A stretch of 36,112 nt of DNA from Prosthecobacter debontii (GTDB lineage: Bacteria; Verrucomicrobiota; Verrucomicrobiia; Chthoniobacterales; Chthoniobacteraceae): the NCBI GenBank assembly GCA_945861385.1, contig CAMAUI010000039.1:1-36112 (forward strand). The letters are read 5' to 3'. The notes under the pieces are model-generated. The model saw only the letters and a list, made by a program, of their open reading frames with translations. It made no database searches and was not told where the DNA came from. Shown one piece after another: positions 23,650 through 34,000 of the stretch. A program made the translations under genes and the position numbers. Position 1 is the first letter of the stretch; every line of letters starts with the position of its first letter.

Positions 23650-24393
23650 CTAATTCCGCGGCCTTCCACCGCGGAGGATATAGAACAATAGAACCAGCAC
23701 GAGCAGCACGCTCGCCCCGACCACGGTGTATCGCACGTAGGCGATCGGGATGCCGCCGAGCACGGTCTGCTCACGCCCGTCCGGCGGCAGGGTTTCCGGT
23801 GCCCGCGGAGCGACCGGCGCAATGTCGGAAGGGTGCTTCTGCGCAACCGGCTTGGGGGGGCTCGCCGCGACGATCGCGGGTTTCGCCGTTCCCGGCGTGA
23901 CGAAACGGAAGCTGCCCGCGATCCCCTGCAATTCCAGATCCTGCGAAGGCTCCCTCCCGCCGCCGAGCATCAGGCTCACGCTGAAAATGCGCCCGTTGCC
24001 GGACGCATAGCGCACCACTCCCTTTGTGACCGCCCCGCCCGCACGCGATGTCACCGGGTATTGCAGCCACGAGATTCCGCCGAGCTGCACTTTCGAGAAG
24101 CCGTAGAATTCGTAGGTGAATGCGCGGAGCATCGCGCTGAGATGCTGCTGCACTTTCGGATCTGCGAGGTCCTTGCCCGGCGCGTTGTCTATCACGTTGA
24201 CGATGAAATTCGCCTGGCGCTTTTCGTTTTGCATCGCCACGAGCACCGTGACGCCCGGCACCGCGGGCGTGGGAATCGCCTCCCATCCGCCGCCCTCCGG
24301 CAGGTTCACCACGCAGCCGAACTCATCGTTGCGCCACTCCGCGGCATGGAGCGGGGCAAGAAGGGCGAGAAATATGGTGAGCAGTCGCGTCAT
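23650..24393 (-). CDS. Exported protein with C-terminal membrane anchor
   Basis: I do not recognise the family of this 247-residue protein. It has an N-terminal signal peptide (MTRLLTIFLALLAPLHA), a mixed alpha/beta body (EWRNDEFGCVVNLPEGGGW, ANFIVNVIDNAPGKDL, FYGFSKVQLGGISWLQYPV), a Pro-rich linker, and a C-terminal hydrophobic helix (YTVVGASVLLVLVLLFYIL) followed by RGGRPRN. The end therefore resembles a sorting or anchoring segment with a basic tail. The body is reminiscent of lipoprotein-like PsbP/DUF1795 domains, but that is only an impression. The start at 24393 is fixed by the signal peptide. It converges with the rhodanese gene and diverges from potC. Confidence 0.7.
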   Translation of the reverse strand: MTRLLTIFLALLAPLHAAEWRNDEFGCVVNLPEGGGWEAIPTPAVPGVTVLVAMQNEKRQANFIVNVIDNAPGKDLADPKVQQHLSAMLRAFTYEFYGFSKVQLGGISWLQYPVTSRAGGAVTKGVVRYASGNGRIFSVSLMLGGGREPSQDLELQGIAGSFRFVTPGTAKPAIVAASPPKPVAQKHPSDIAPVAPRAPETLPPDGREQTVLGGIPIAYVRYTVVGASVLLVLVLLFYILRGGRPRN

Positions 24394-24550
24394 GCCCGCA
24401 GGGAAACAAGCACCGCCTTCGCGCACAAGACTTCCCTGCCACGCAGGCCCGTCATTGGCGTGATCGAAACCACGTCCGACAAGCGCACCGTTGCCGCTTG
24501 CCTCATGCCCGCGGAGCCTGCATTGGTGCGCGATGCGCCTGCCTTCCGGG

Positions 24551-25399
24551 ATGAAATTGGTGAACCTGCTCTGCGGGTGGTGGACGGTGCTCGTGTTCGC
24601 ATTCCTCTACCTGCCGATCGTCCTGCTCATCGTGTACTCGTTCAACAAGCCCGACCCCGACGAAGCGGCGAGCTTCGCGGCCAAATGGAACGGCTTCACC
24701 CTCGACTGGTATCAGCAGGCGCGGGAAAGCGACGCGCTCGTGGACTCGCTGAAAAACAGCCTCGTCGTCGCCTGCTGGGCCACGGTCGTCTCGGTCGCGC
24801 TCGGCACCGCGGGCGCGTGGCTGCTGCACCGCTTCCGCTACCGTTTCAAGCGGCTGTGGGAGACGCTGCTTTTCATCCCGATGGCCATCCCGGAGGTCAT
24901 CATGGGCATCAGCCTCCTCATCCTTTTCGCCGCCGCCGCCCCCGCGGTGAACTCCCTGCTCGACGCAATGCTCGGCGCGCCGGACGAGCCGCGCTTCTCG
25001 CGCGGGCTGCTCACCATCACCATCGCGCACATCACGTTTTGTTTTCCGTTCGTGCTCATCGCCGTGCAGGCGCGGCTGGCGGATGTGGACCCATCCCTCG
25101 AGGAAGCCGCGCTCGATCTCGGCGCGACGCCGCTGCGCGCGTTCTGGAAAGTGATGGTGCCTTACATGATGCCCGGCATCGTCTCCGGCGCGCTCATGGC
25201 CTTCGCACTCTCGATGGACGAATTTCTCGTCACCACCTTCGTCTCCGGCGGCGCGGACTCGCAGACACTGCCGCTCTACATTTACGGACAGGTGAAAAAG
25301 GGGATCAACCCAATGCTCAACGCGGTTTCCGCGCTATTCGTTCTTGCGACCATCCTGCTTGTCGTGCTTGCTGAACGCATCCGCAAACTCAACCGCTGA
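24551..25399 (+). CDS. potC: Spermidine/putrescine-type ABC permease PotC
   Basis: The 282-residue permease has about six membrane helices and the EAA loop EEAALDLGATPLRAFWKV near residue 185, followed by ALSMDEFLVTTFVSGG, which is characteristic of the PotC branch. PotC forms the channel with PotB. The start is placed at MKLVNLL; ATG at 24533 is also possible. It is followed by potD after five bases. Neither potA nor potB is present in the window, although most bacteria carry them just upstream in potABCD. Confidence 0.88.
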   Translation: MKLVNLLCGWWTVLVFAFLYLPIVLLIVYSFNKPDPDEAASFAAKWNGFTLDWYQQARESDALVDSLKNSLVVACWATVVSVALGTAGAWLLHRFRYRFKRLWETLLFIPMAIPEVIMGISLLILFAAAAPAVNSLLDAMLGAPDEPRFSRGLLTITIAHITFCFPFVLIAVQARLADVDPSLEEAALDLGATPLRAFWKVMVPYMMPGIVSGALMAFALSMDEFLVTTFVSGGADSQTLPLYIYGQVKKGINPMLNAVSALFVLATILLVVLAERIRKLNR

Positions 25400-25404
25400 T
25401 CACC

Positions 25405-26445
25405 ATGAACACACGCCGTCAAATCATCGCCGCCATCATCGCCATCACCACCCTCCCCGCCTTCGCGCAGGAAAAGCCGAAGAAGGAAGTGCTCAATCTT
25501 TTCTGCTGGTCGGAATATGTGCCCGATTCCGTCGTAAAGAGCTTCTCGAAGGAGACAGGCATCAAGGTGAACGTGGAGAACTACCCCTCGAACGAGACCA
25601 TGCTCGCCAAGCTCCAGGCGGGCGGAAAATACGACCTCATCCAGCCGAGCGAATACGTCGTCGAGTCGCTCATCAAGCAAGGCGCGCTCGCCGAGCTGAA
25701 CATGGCGAACATCCCCAACTTCAAAAACCTCGACCCGAAATATCTCAAGCTCGCCCATGACCCGGAGAACAAATTCAGCGTGCCGTGGATGGCCGGCAGC
25801 GTCGGCATCGTCGTGAACACCGCGAAGGTGAAGGACGAGGTGAAGGGGCTGAAGGATGTCTTCAGCGGCAAATACAAAAAGAAAATCGTCACCCTCGATG
25901 ACAACCGCGAGATCGTCTCGTGGGCGCTGAGCACACTCGGCCTCCCGATCAACGACATCACCGCCGAATCGCTCGAAAAGGCGAAGCCCGTCATCAAAGG
26001 CTGGCTCCCGCAGATCAAAGCCTACGACTCCGACAGCCCAAAGGACAAATTCAAGAGCGGCGAGGCCGTCATCGGCGTCGTGTGGAGCGGCGAAGCGGCG
26101 ATCCTCTGGCGCGACACGAAGGGCAGCGGCAAATATAAATACGTTCTGCCGGAGGAAGGCACCCACCTTTTCATAGACAGCCTCTGCATCCCGAAAGCCG
26201 CCCCACACAAGGAAGCCGCGGAGAAGTTCATCAACTACATCCTGCGCCCCGAAGTCAGCAAACTCATCAGCAAAGACTTCCCCTACACGAACCCAAACGC
26301 CGAAGCGCGCAAGCTGCTCACGAAACCCGAACTTGCAAACCCCGCGAGCTACCCGACCGGCGAGCCGAAGATGGAAATCTTCAAGGACATCGGCAAAGCC
26401 GCCGGGGACATTGACAAGATGATGACCGATCTGCGCAGCCAGTAG
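25405..26445 (+). CDS. potD: Polyamine-binding periplasmic protein PotD
   Basis: The 346-residue protein has a signal peptide (cleavage after about AFA, residue 21) and the PotD/PotF type II binding-protein fold. The motifs are NLFCWSEYVPDSVV near the mature start, NYPSNETMLAKL, KYDLIQPSEY, and FSVPWMAGSVGIVVN, with the late VIGVVWSGEAAILWRD and FIDSLCIPKAAPHKEAA. It would deliver spermidine or putrescine to PotC and its partner permease. Tryptophan and aspartate residues near the binding cleft are conserved by eye, but substrate preference cannot be settled. It shares a transcript with potC. Confidence 0.9.
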   Translation: MNTRRQIIAAIIAITTLPAFAQEKPKKEVLNLFCWSEYVPDSVVKSFSKETGIKVNVENYPSNETMLAKLQAGGKYDLIQPSEYVVESLIKQGALAELNMANIPNFKNLDPKYLKLAHDPENKFSVPWMAGSVGIVVNTAKVKDEVKGLKDVFSGKYKKKIVTLDDNREIVSWALSTLGLPINDITAESLEKAKPVIKGWLPQIKAYDSDSPKDKFKSGEAVIGVVWSGEAAILWRDTKGSGKYKYVLPEEGTHLFIDSLCIPKAAPHKEAAEKFINYILRPEVSKLISKDFPYTNPNAEARKLLTKPELANPASYPTGEPKMEIFKDIGKAAGDIDKMMTDLRSQ

Positions 26446-26617
26446 GCCCCGCCAAACCCGCCAGCCCCCGCCGCATCGCCCGGAGCCCCGGTTCGCATGA
26501 ATGGAGCGGCGGGCGACACCCTTTCGCCACCGAGCCACCCCCGCACAGACGGCCAAAGGCCCCTTGCCAAAGAGTGCCCCATGCTGACCCTGGGCGACCC
26601 GGAGAAAGCCAGGCCGG

Positions 26618-26686
26618 GCCAGCCCCAATGCACAGGCGTCGGCTGAGGTGCGCCCACAGCTTCGGCGCCTGTGCATTGGGGCTGGC
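26618..26686. repeat. Perfect 21-bp inverted repeat between convergent genes
   Basis: GCCAGCCCCAATGCACAGGCG (26618-26638) is the exact reverse complement of 26666-26686, with a 27-base loop. It lies in the 246-base gap between potD and the DUF1552 gene, which converge. A bidirectional terminator would be expected there, but no T tract flanks either arm and the loop is long. It could instead be a repeat-derived structure. An outer pair GCTGACC (26584-26590) and GGTCAGC (26695-26701) extends the symmetry. Confidence 0.7.
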
Positions 26687-26691
26687 GATGC

Positions 26692-28023
26692 TCAGGTCAG
26701 CCCCTTCAGTCGTCCAACCCCGTCCACGAAGCTTTGCTGTTCGACACCCATGGCTTGGAGGAGGGTGAGATGGAGGTTGCAAAGAGGGGTGGCGTCGTTT
26801 TCGTAAACGAGGTGCTGGCCTTGCTTGATGCCTAGGCTGCGGCCGCCGGCTAGGAGCATTGGGAGTTTGCGCGTGGAGTGGTTGCCATTGCCATCGTCGA
26901 GGCCGGTGCCGTTGTTCATGCCGCTGCCGTAGAGAACGAGCGTGCGGTCGAGCATGGTGCCGCCTTCTTCATTGATGCTGTGCAGGCCCTTGAGGAAGTC
27001 GGCCAGCAGGTCGGCTGCCCGTTTGTCCACCTTGGCGACACTTTCCAGCGCGCCCTTCTTCCCTCCGTGGTGCTGGATGCCATGATAGGTGTCATTCACG
27101 CCCACTTCCTGCCATTTGTAAGAGTCCACCTCCACCCCGGACATGAAGGTGATGACGCGGGTGGCATCGGTGCGCAGTGCGAGCAGCATCAGGTCATACA
27201 TGACCTTGAGAAATTCCGAGCGGTTCTTGAATTCGAACTGAAGCTGGCTGGCGTCCATTTCGGGTTTGGGTTTATCGAGCCACTGCTGGTTCCGGTCGAG
27301 TTGCCGTTCCACGTCGCGCACGGAGTCGAGATACTGGTCGAGCCGGGCGCGATCCTCCTGGCTGAGCTTGCGATTGAGGGCCTTCGATTCACTCAGGACA
27401 TTGTCGAGAAGACTGCGCTGGCGCTGATAGCGTGCCTTTTCCGCCGCGAGATCTTCCGGCGTGTCGGGGACGAAGAGCCGGTGAAACAACGCCCTCGGAT
27501 TGTTCGTCGCGGGCAGGGGCAGGCCGCGTGAGTTGAAGGAGAGGGTGTTGCTTCGTCCGGGAATGCCGGCGCCGGCTTCGGTGGACAATTGCAGGGACGG
27601 CCAGCGGGTTTGATTACCGAGGTGGGCAGCCACCACTTGATCCATGGAGAGCGATTGGTTGGGCGAGGCAAAGTCCACGAGGATGCGGTCGCCCTCCCGG
27701 ACGCCGGTGAGCCAGCGTCCGGCTGCGGCGTGGCCTACATTGGAAGACATGCGGGGATGGCAGAGTCCGGTGAGGATCGAGACTTCTTTGCGCACGGGTT
27801 CGAGCGACTGGAGCGTGGGGGAGAGTGTGTAGTCGCTGCCTGTTTCCTTGGGATACCACTGGCTGTTGCGCACGCCGTGCGGTGTGTAAATGCACACCAT
27901 CCTTGCGGGTAACTTCTTCGGCTTCGCTCCCGCGGCGAGGAGTGGCGTGAGACTTTCGAGAGCCGGCAGGGCGATGCAGGTGCCAACTCCACGGAGGAAG
28001 TTGCGGCGAGTGATGCGAGTCAT
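26692..28023 (-). CDS. DUF1552 secreted protein
   Basis: The 443-residue protein begins with a twin-arginine-like signal (TRRNFLRGVGTCIALPALES). It continues with the DUF1552 pattern: RMVCIYTPHGV, LTGLCHPRM, GHAAAGRWLTG, DQVVAAHLG, LDSVRDVERQLDRNQQWL, then RVITFMSGVEVD and LYGSGMNNGTGLDDGNGNHST. In Planctomycetes and Verrucomicrobia these proteins accompany DUF1592-type cytochrome proteins, and the fold is alkaline-phosphatase/sulfatase-like. The biochemical role is not known. It overlaps the upstream DUF1592 gene by four bases (ATGA), so the two products are probably partners. Confidence 0.9.
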   Translation of the reverse strand: MTRITRRNFLRGVGTCIALPALESLTPLLAAGAKPKKLPARMVCIYTPHGVRNSQWYPKETGSDYTLSPTLQSLEPVRKEVSILTGLCHPRMSSNVGHAAAGRWLTGVREGDRILVDFASPNQSLSMDQVVAAHLGNQTRWPSLQLSTEAGAGIPGRSNTLSFNSRGLPLPATNNPRALFHRLFVPDTPEDLAAEKARYQRQRSLLDNVLSESKALNRKLSQEDRARLDQYLDSVRDVERQLDRNQQWLDKPKPEMDASQLQFEFKNRSEFLKVMYDLMLLALRTDATRVITFMSGVEVDSYKWQEVGVNDTYHGIQHHGGKKGALESVAKVDKRAADLLADFLKGLHSINEEGGTMLDRTLVLYGSGMNNGTGLDDGNGNHSTRKLPMLLAGGRSLGIKQGQHLVYENDATPLCNLHLTLLQAMGVEQQSFVDGVGRLKGLT

Positions 28024-30929
28024 GGTTTGGGTGTTCTTTCGTAGAAACGATCGCTGAGGGCGACCTGTTCTATCAGTATAGGCAAAGTGGGTGTCTGTTC
28101 CAGCTTCTGGACGATCGTGTGGATGGGCGTCCTGTCACCAAAGGAAATGGGGCTGCCCGTGGCATAGACCAGCATCTTTTCGGTAAGAGATTTCAGGAGG
28201 GCTTTCTTGTTTTCCATCAGGAGCTTCTTGAACTCGCGGACATCCTTGAAGGCACGCCCGTTGGGAAGGGTGCCGGTGGCATCGACGGGCGCCCACGCAA
28301 GTGCCTTGGATGGGTTTCCGGCGTCGAGCAGGAGAGGCGCCTTGCGAGTGCCCTGGCCGTCGGCGGCGACCGTAAAGCGCTGGCTGGCGACTGTCTCGTG
28401 ACGGTCGGCGAGGAAGAAGCGCGCCTCGTAGTCGCCGGGGTCTTTGGGAGCAGTCAGGGTAATGATGCCGTGGAAGAGTCCATTCGGAAGCTGCTTCCGC
28501 GTGTCTGTGGAGTATTTCCAGATGTCCAGTTTCTTGAACTGCTGGTTGTCGGTTTCGGCGGCGGGAAAGACGGCGATCTTGTCGCTGCCTTCACCGGAGC
28601 CATTGGCGAAGCGGATGGTGATGACCTCGCCGGGGGCGAAAACCTGCGGCTTCTCCAGCTTGTCGCGGTCCACTTCGACCAACTCATGACTGCGCCAGCT
28701 ACCGATGGCATCGAAGCTCTCCATCGCGAAACCGGGTGGGTCGATCTTCTCGTGGCAGTTGATGCAGGATGGGTCGTTGCGATGTTGTTCCAGCCGCTCG
28801 CGCAAGGTAGCGACTGGTTTGGCACTGACCACTTGGTCAACCGTGGGAACATCCGGTGGCGGCGGCTTGGGAGGGTCGGCGAGGATTTGCTCCAGCACAA
28901 AGGCGCCGCGGGTGATGGGAAGGGTCCGGATACCATTCGCGGTGGCGGTCAATACCCCCGCCTGGGTCAGGACTCCGCCGCGAGGCTGGTCGGGGCCGAT
29001 CGCCACTTTGCGGAACTCATTTCCGGAGACACCGGCGATGCCGTAGTGTCGCGCGATCCGTTCATTGAGCATGAGAAAGTCGGAGTGGATGAACTGGTAG
29101 AGGCTGAGATCTTTTTGGAGGATCTCGCGGAAAAAGGCGGTGGCCTCACCGGTCATGGCATCGCGAAGCGCGAGGTCGTAGGAAGGGTAGAGGGTTTCAT
29201 CGACCTTCAACTTGGCGAGCTTATCGAGGCCCAGCCACTGGCTGGTGAAGTGCTGCACGAGAGCCTCCGCCTTCGGGTCTTTCAGCATGCGTTGGATTTC
29301 CGATGTGATCGTGGCTGGCTTCATCAGCTCCCCGCTTTGAGCCAACTCGAAGAGCCGCTCATCGGGCATGCTGCGCCAGATGAAGTAGGAAAGGCGGGAG
29401 GCGAAATCCCATGCTGCATGACCCGGTGCGGCAGAGTCGCGACGGACACCGTGATAGAGAAACGAAGGCGACGAGAGAATGGTGGCCAGCGGCATTCGCA
29501 GCGCTTGCTTCAGGGAAAGGCCGGTCGCGCGCTGCTTCTGAAAGATCGCGACCATGCGGGCGACTTCGTCCTCGGCGACCGGACGGCGAAAGGCGCGCTT
29601 CATAAAGGTCGCCAGCACGCGTTTGGCGTAGGCTTCCTCCTTCTCGTCGGCGGCCTGTTCGGGAAAGACCCGCCGATGCCACGCCGGCGGCCACTCCGGG
29701 TGGTAGGGCCCTTCGACGTCAATGTGCGAGATATGAAGGCCGAAGGGAACTTCCGTTCCGTCGCCACCCTTTTCCTTCGTGAGCTGGTAGAAGAGGTTTA
29801 GTCCCCAGTGCCGGTTGCCATTGGTTTCCAGATACCACGGAATGTTATCGCGATAGAGATCGATGGCGATGGTGTGGGATTCGTTCAGCTTCAGGAGCTG
29901 CTCCTGCCACACCGCGCCTTCCGGAAAGCGGATGATGCCGAGTTTGGGCGAAGAGCCCTTCCAGTCCTTGGGGCCAAAGGTCGAGAGTTGGATGCGAACG
30001 CGATAGGTTCCTTCCTCGTAGGCGAACCACTTAAAGCCGAATGCGTTGTCCCCTTCACGGATGAGGACACCTTCGTCGATCTGACTGCCACCAAAGGCGC
30101 GGACGTCCCAGGACCCTTCGTAGGGCACGGGCGGATCCTGCGTCAGGTCGAGCATGGTGTATGACGTGGAGCCGCTCGGAATTTCCGAATTTGGGAGGAC
30201 GTTGCCCTTGAGGAAGCCCGGCTTGATCTTGTCCTTCTTCTTTCCGCGATGACCGTCGTGCCACGAACCGTTGTCCTTGAGCAGTGGTTGCTGCGCCTCG
30301 GTGGAATTGAGAATGCGCCAATGCTGACGGAGGGGAGGCTGCTCCGGGATGTTGATCACCTTGTCGAGCAAGCGGTCGGTCGCGGCGACGAAGCTCTCGA
30401 CGTGCCCGGGAGAAACGACCAGCGACTCCCCGATGTTGTCGAAACCGTGGGATACCGCATCCGGGGAGAGCAGTTCGGTCGGATCGTAGGGATGACCGAT
30501 GAGGTCGCGCATGGTATTCCGATATTCCAACCGCGTGAGCCGGCGGAGATCCGTGCGACCTTGCCGGGCGCGGAATTCAGCCTCCGCCTCATCGAGCCCC
30601 CGGTTCAGCCAGGCGACCGCTTTCCGAAGCTCCTCCTCTGCGGGGCGCTTCTTTTTCTTGGGCGGCATCTCGCCCGACTTGATTCTCTCCAGCACCGCAG
30701 CCCATTGCGACCCGCTCTTGAAGTTGACGGGGCCTTTGCTCAGCTCCTCCAAATTGAGATCGCCCTTTTTCTCATCCCCGTCATGACAATCGAAACAGTG
30801 CGTTTCGAGAAAGGGGTGAAGTTCGCCAGCGGGAGCGACTTTGCCGGTCGGAGCAGCAACCTGCCCGCGACTCGTCCCGGCGAGGCCCAGGCAAGTCAGA
30901 AAAAAGATGGCGGCTGTCGAAGTTTTCAC
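28020..30929 (-). CDS. PSCyt1-DUF1587-DUF1592-DUF1588-DUF1585 cytochrome protein
   Basis: The 969-residue exported protein starts with a signal peptide and a planctomycete-type cytochrome C motif, HCFDCHDGDEKKGDLNLEEL (Cys45, Cys48, His49). DUF1587 (RLTRLEYRNTMRDLIG) follows, and then an insert of about 250 residues with beta-rich, carbohydrate-binding-like character. DUF1595/DUF1592 come next (ASRLSYFIWRSMPDERLFEL), then DUF1588 (GVLTQAGVLTATANG), a second haem motif SCINCHEKIDPPGF (Cys722, Cys725, His726), and DUF1585 at the end. These proteins are typical of Planctomycetes and Verrucomicrobia and are suspected of roles in oxidative polymer breakdown; that role is unproven. The gene is coupled to DUF1552. 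Confidence 0.92.
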   Translation of the reverse strand: MKTSTAAIFFLTCLGLAGTSRGQVAAPTGKVAPAGELHPFLETHCFDCHDGDEKKGDLNLEELSKGPVNFKSGSQWAAVLERIKSGEMPPKKKKRPAEEELRKAVAWLNRGLDEAEAEFRARQGRTDLRRLTRLEYRNTMRDLIGHPYDPTELLSPDAVSHGFDNIGESLVVSPGHVESFVAATDRLLDKVINIPEQPPLRQHWRILNSTEAQQPLLKDNGSWHDGHRGKKKDKIKPGFLKGNVLPNSEIPSGSTSYTMLDLTQDPPVPYEGSWDVRAFGGSQIDEGVLIREGDNAFGFKWFAYEEGTYRVRIQLSTFGPKDWKGSSPKLGIIRFPEGAVWQEQLLKLNESHTIAIDLYRDNIPWYLETNGNRHWGLNLFYQLTKEKGGDGTEVPFGLHISHIDVEGPYHPEWPPAWHRRVFPEQAADEKEEAYAKRVLATFMKRAFRRPVAEDEVARMVAIFQKQRATGLSLKQALRMPLATILSSPSFLYHGVRRDSAAPGHAAWDFASRLSYFIWRSMPDERLFELAQSGELMKPATITSEIQRMLKDPKAEALVQHFTSQWLGLDKLAKLKVDETLYPSYDLALRDAMTGEATAFFREILQKDLSLYQFIHSDFLMLNERIARHYGIAGVSGNEFRKVAIGPDQPRGGVLTQAGVLTATANGIRTLPITRGAFVLEQILADPPKPPPPDVPTVDQVVSAKPVATLRERLEQHRNDPSCINCHEKIDPPGFAMESFDAIGSWRSHELVEVDRDKLEKPQVFAPGEVITIRFANGSGEGSDKIAVFPAAETDNQQFKKLDIWKYSTDTRKQLPNGLFHGIITLTAPKDPGDYEARFFLADRHETVASQRFTVAADGQGTRKAPLLLDAGNPSKALAWAPVDATGTLPNGRAFKDVREFKKLLMENKKALLKSLTEKMLVYATGSPISFGDRTPIHTIVQKLEQTPTLPILIEQVALSDRFYERTPKP

Positions 30930-31074
30930 CGTGAGAAGAATCCCGAAAATTACACGTCCTTAGCGAGCGCCGCAATGCGAGAGGCGGGCATGACCGCCGG
31001 GAAATCGCTTTCGCGCCCGACGCATCGGGAACGGTCAGAACGGGAATCGGCACCGGGGAGTGAGGAAAATGCAC

Positions 31075-34000
31075 TTACGGTCCGGTAACTTTCAAACGGA
31101 CGAAGTTCTTACCGTCATAGGGAGGGCCATCAGGGAAGGTGAACTTTACTTCGTTGCCGGTGATCGTCACGGTGAACCCCGAAGCCGGATCAAGGATGGC
31201 GGGGATCCAAGGGGCGGCGACCGTGGCGGAGGTCTCCACCACGAAGTCAGTGCCATAGACTCCCACGTAATCGGCGGCCTTGGTCCAGGTGACGCTGAGC
31301 GTGCCCACGTTGTTGACCACGCCGGGCAGCGGGGTCAAGCCCGTGGTGTTGCCGTTGGGTCCGCCGAAGAAGTACTCGGTGCCGTTGGGCACGCTGTCAC
31401 CGTCGTGATCCTCGTCGAGGTTTGCACCGGCACCGTTGAGGGCCGCCCATGTGACGTAACCCGAGGGTTTCTTCAGTATGAGGGAGGCGCCCTCCACAAC
31501 GAGGTCGTAGCCGGGGATCAGGACATCCAAGTTTGGATTGCCGGTGATGCCGGTGATGCCGGAGGAAGTCGTCAGGGTGTAGCTGGCCAAAGTCGGCGTG
31601 CCGATGATCTTGATTTTTGATCCCGCAATGAGGTTGTAGGTGCTGGTGGAGGTGGTGGGTGAGGCGACGTCGAACGCCAGAAAAGCGCCGTTACTCACGG
31701 TGATGGGTGAACTCTGGCTGCCACCGACGAGGGCCAGGGTGCCTTGCGAAACCGTGGTGGTGCCGGTGTAGGTGTTGGCGCCGCTGAGGGTCAGCGTGCC
31801 GGTGCCGTTCTTGGTCAGGTTACCCGAGATGGCGGGGCCGTTGGAGATAGTGCCGCTGATCTTTGTGTTTCCGGTGCCAGTGACGGTCAGGGTGCGGGCC
31901 GAAGCGTTGTTTGACAGATTGACGTTGCCGAGCGTAAGGGTCTTACCGGCATCGAGGTTATTGGTCAGGGAGCGGTTGTTATTGCTGGTCAGAGTGCCGG
32001 TGAACGTCAGATCAAAGGAACCGATGACAGTGTTATTACCGTTGTACGACACATTCTGGGGGACGATTGGCGCAGCACCCAAGGGCATTACTGTGCTGTT
32101 GCCGTTCCATGTGAAGGGACTCCCCGCCGCCCCCAAGGCGTCATTATGGCCGATCCCAAGCGTCGTGCCGTTGTTGATCGTGGTCGAACCCGCAAGCGCG
32201 TTGCCTTTGAAAAGGATTAACGTGCCGGCGCTGAGAGTAGTCGTTCCCGTATAGGTGCGGACACCGGAGAGGATCAGCGCGCCTGTGCCGTTCTTGGTGA
32301 TGCTCCCGCTGGCACCGGAGATTTCACCTGAAAGCGTCGCAAAGTCGGTTGTAACGAGGGTATTGTCGTCAACCTGAATGATCCGGCCACCGGCCAGGTT
32401 TATGTCGTTGGTGATTACCACTTCGGAGTCGGCGGTTGTTGAACCCAGTATCAGGGTCCTGCCGTTGAATCCGCCTGAGGCGCCCCAGTCAATTGGTCCT
32501 CCACCGTTGTCGAGCGTCACGGTCAGCGTGCCGCCGCGGGCGGCGAAGCCGCCGTTGCCGGTCCAAAAGACAGTATGGCCCGCCGAGTTGCTGATCACTC
32601 GATTGGTGCCGCCTCCGAAGGTTCCGCTGCTTTCATAGACGCCGCCATTGAAACTCAGCAGGGAGTTTGTCGGCAGACCGATTCCATCGGCTGCCCGGAG
32701 CACGCCGGATCGGATGGTCGTCGCACCTTCGTAGCTGTTCGTGCCGGTGAGTTCCACGAGACCCCACATGGCGTCCAAGGCGGTCATGGTCGTAGCCGAG
32801 TCGGCCAAATTGGTGGTTATGGCCTGATTGTGGACTTCGTATCTCACGTTGGGGATCACCGAGCCGGAGCCGGCCACAGCACCACCGTCATAGACCAGCA
32901 CCTCGGGGGTCTGGGCAGTATCTACCGTCAATATGCTGCTGCCGCCTTCCAGCCTGACGGTAGCTCCGTTGACCGTCAGGTCGCCCAATGCGGCGTCCGT
33001 CATGTCGAGCGGCGATCCGGTCAGGGTCAGGGTATTGGTGACCGTCAAATTATTGCCACCCAGAGCAAGTGCGCCGCCCTCGACGATCAATTTTGCAGCC
33101 GACAAGGCATTGTCATCGGTCAGCGTTCCACTGCGGAGCCTCACCTCCGCCGCGGAGCCGAGGGTCAGTGTCGAGCCGGTGAGGTTGAGACTGGAGTTGA
33201 CCAAGAGGCTGGTGCGCACCGTCATGTTTGCGCCCGAGGCAACCGACAGGCCGCTGGTGGCAATCTCGCCGACGTCCAGAGTGCCGGTGCTGGAGACCGA
33301 AATCAGGCCGGTGCCAAGGGTCTCGACGATGCCGGCCCCGGAGACCGTGAGCGACCCGGTGCCAAGGACGTTGACCGCGGCGCCGTTTCCTACCGAAAGG
33401 AACCGCCCGGTGTCCAGGCTGGTGCCGGTGTTGACGATCAGCGTCCCGCCGGTCATACGAAGTTCCCGCGCCGCTGCACCGGCAGCGTCAACCGTCACCG
33501 TCTCGCCGTCTATGGTGACGAGGGTGGTTGCGTTGGGAGCTTGGTTGGGAAGCCACGTGGCGGTGGTGCCCCACGCGGTGTTGTCCGCGCTGACCACCGA
33601 GATGACCGGGGTGACCGTAAGGATGCCGGTGCCCCGGAACCAATCCGACTGGTTCGTGGCGGCGCTTCCCACGGCCCCGTAGGTACCGGCGGGCTGTGGC
33701 GCGCCGTCAAGATACAGCGCGGCTATGGTCTCATTCACACCGCCGTCCAGTTCGATGCGACTGAGGTCTATGGCAGCGGGGTTCAAGTTTAAGCGTGTGG
33801 TACCGGTCGGCGGGCCGCTGATGAGATACACGGACGCCGTATCGTCAATGCGGTCCGAGGTGCCGCTGGAAGGATTGGTGATCCTGATGGCCGTTTGCGG
33901 ATGCACCATGGTCACGTTGCCCCAACCGAGGGATCCTTGTTTGTCAAGAATAACGCGGTTCCAGTCCTTGGGAATGTTGCCAAGATTATACGAAGCGGTA

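Noticed and set aside
26349-26782. Overlapping short frames in the potD-DUF1552 gap as small genes
   Set aside because: They overlap each other and real genes, have no ribosome-binding sites, and run through the inverted repeat.
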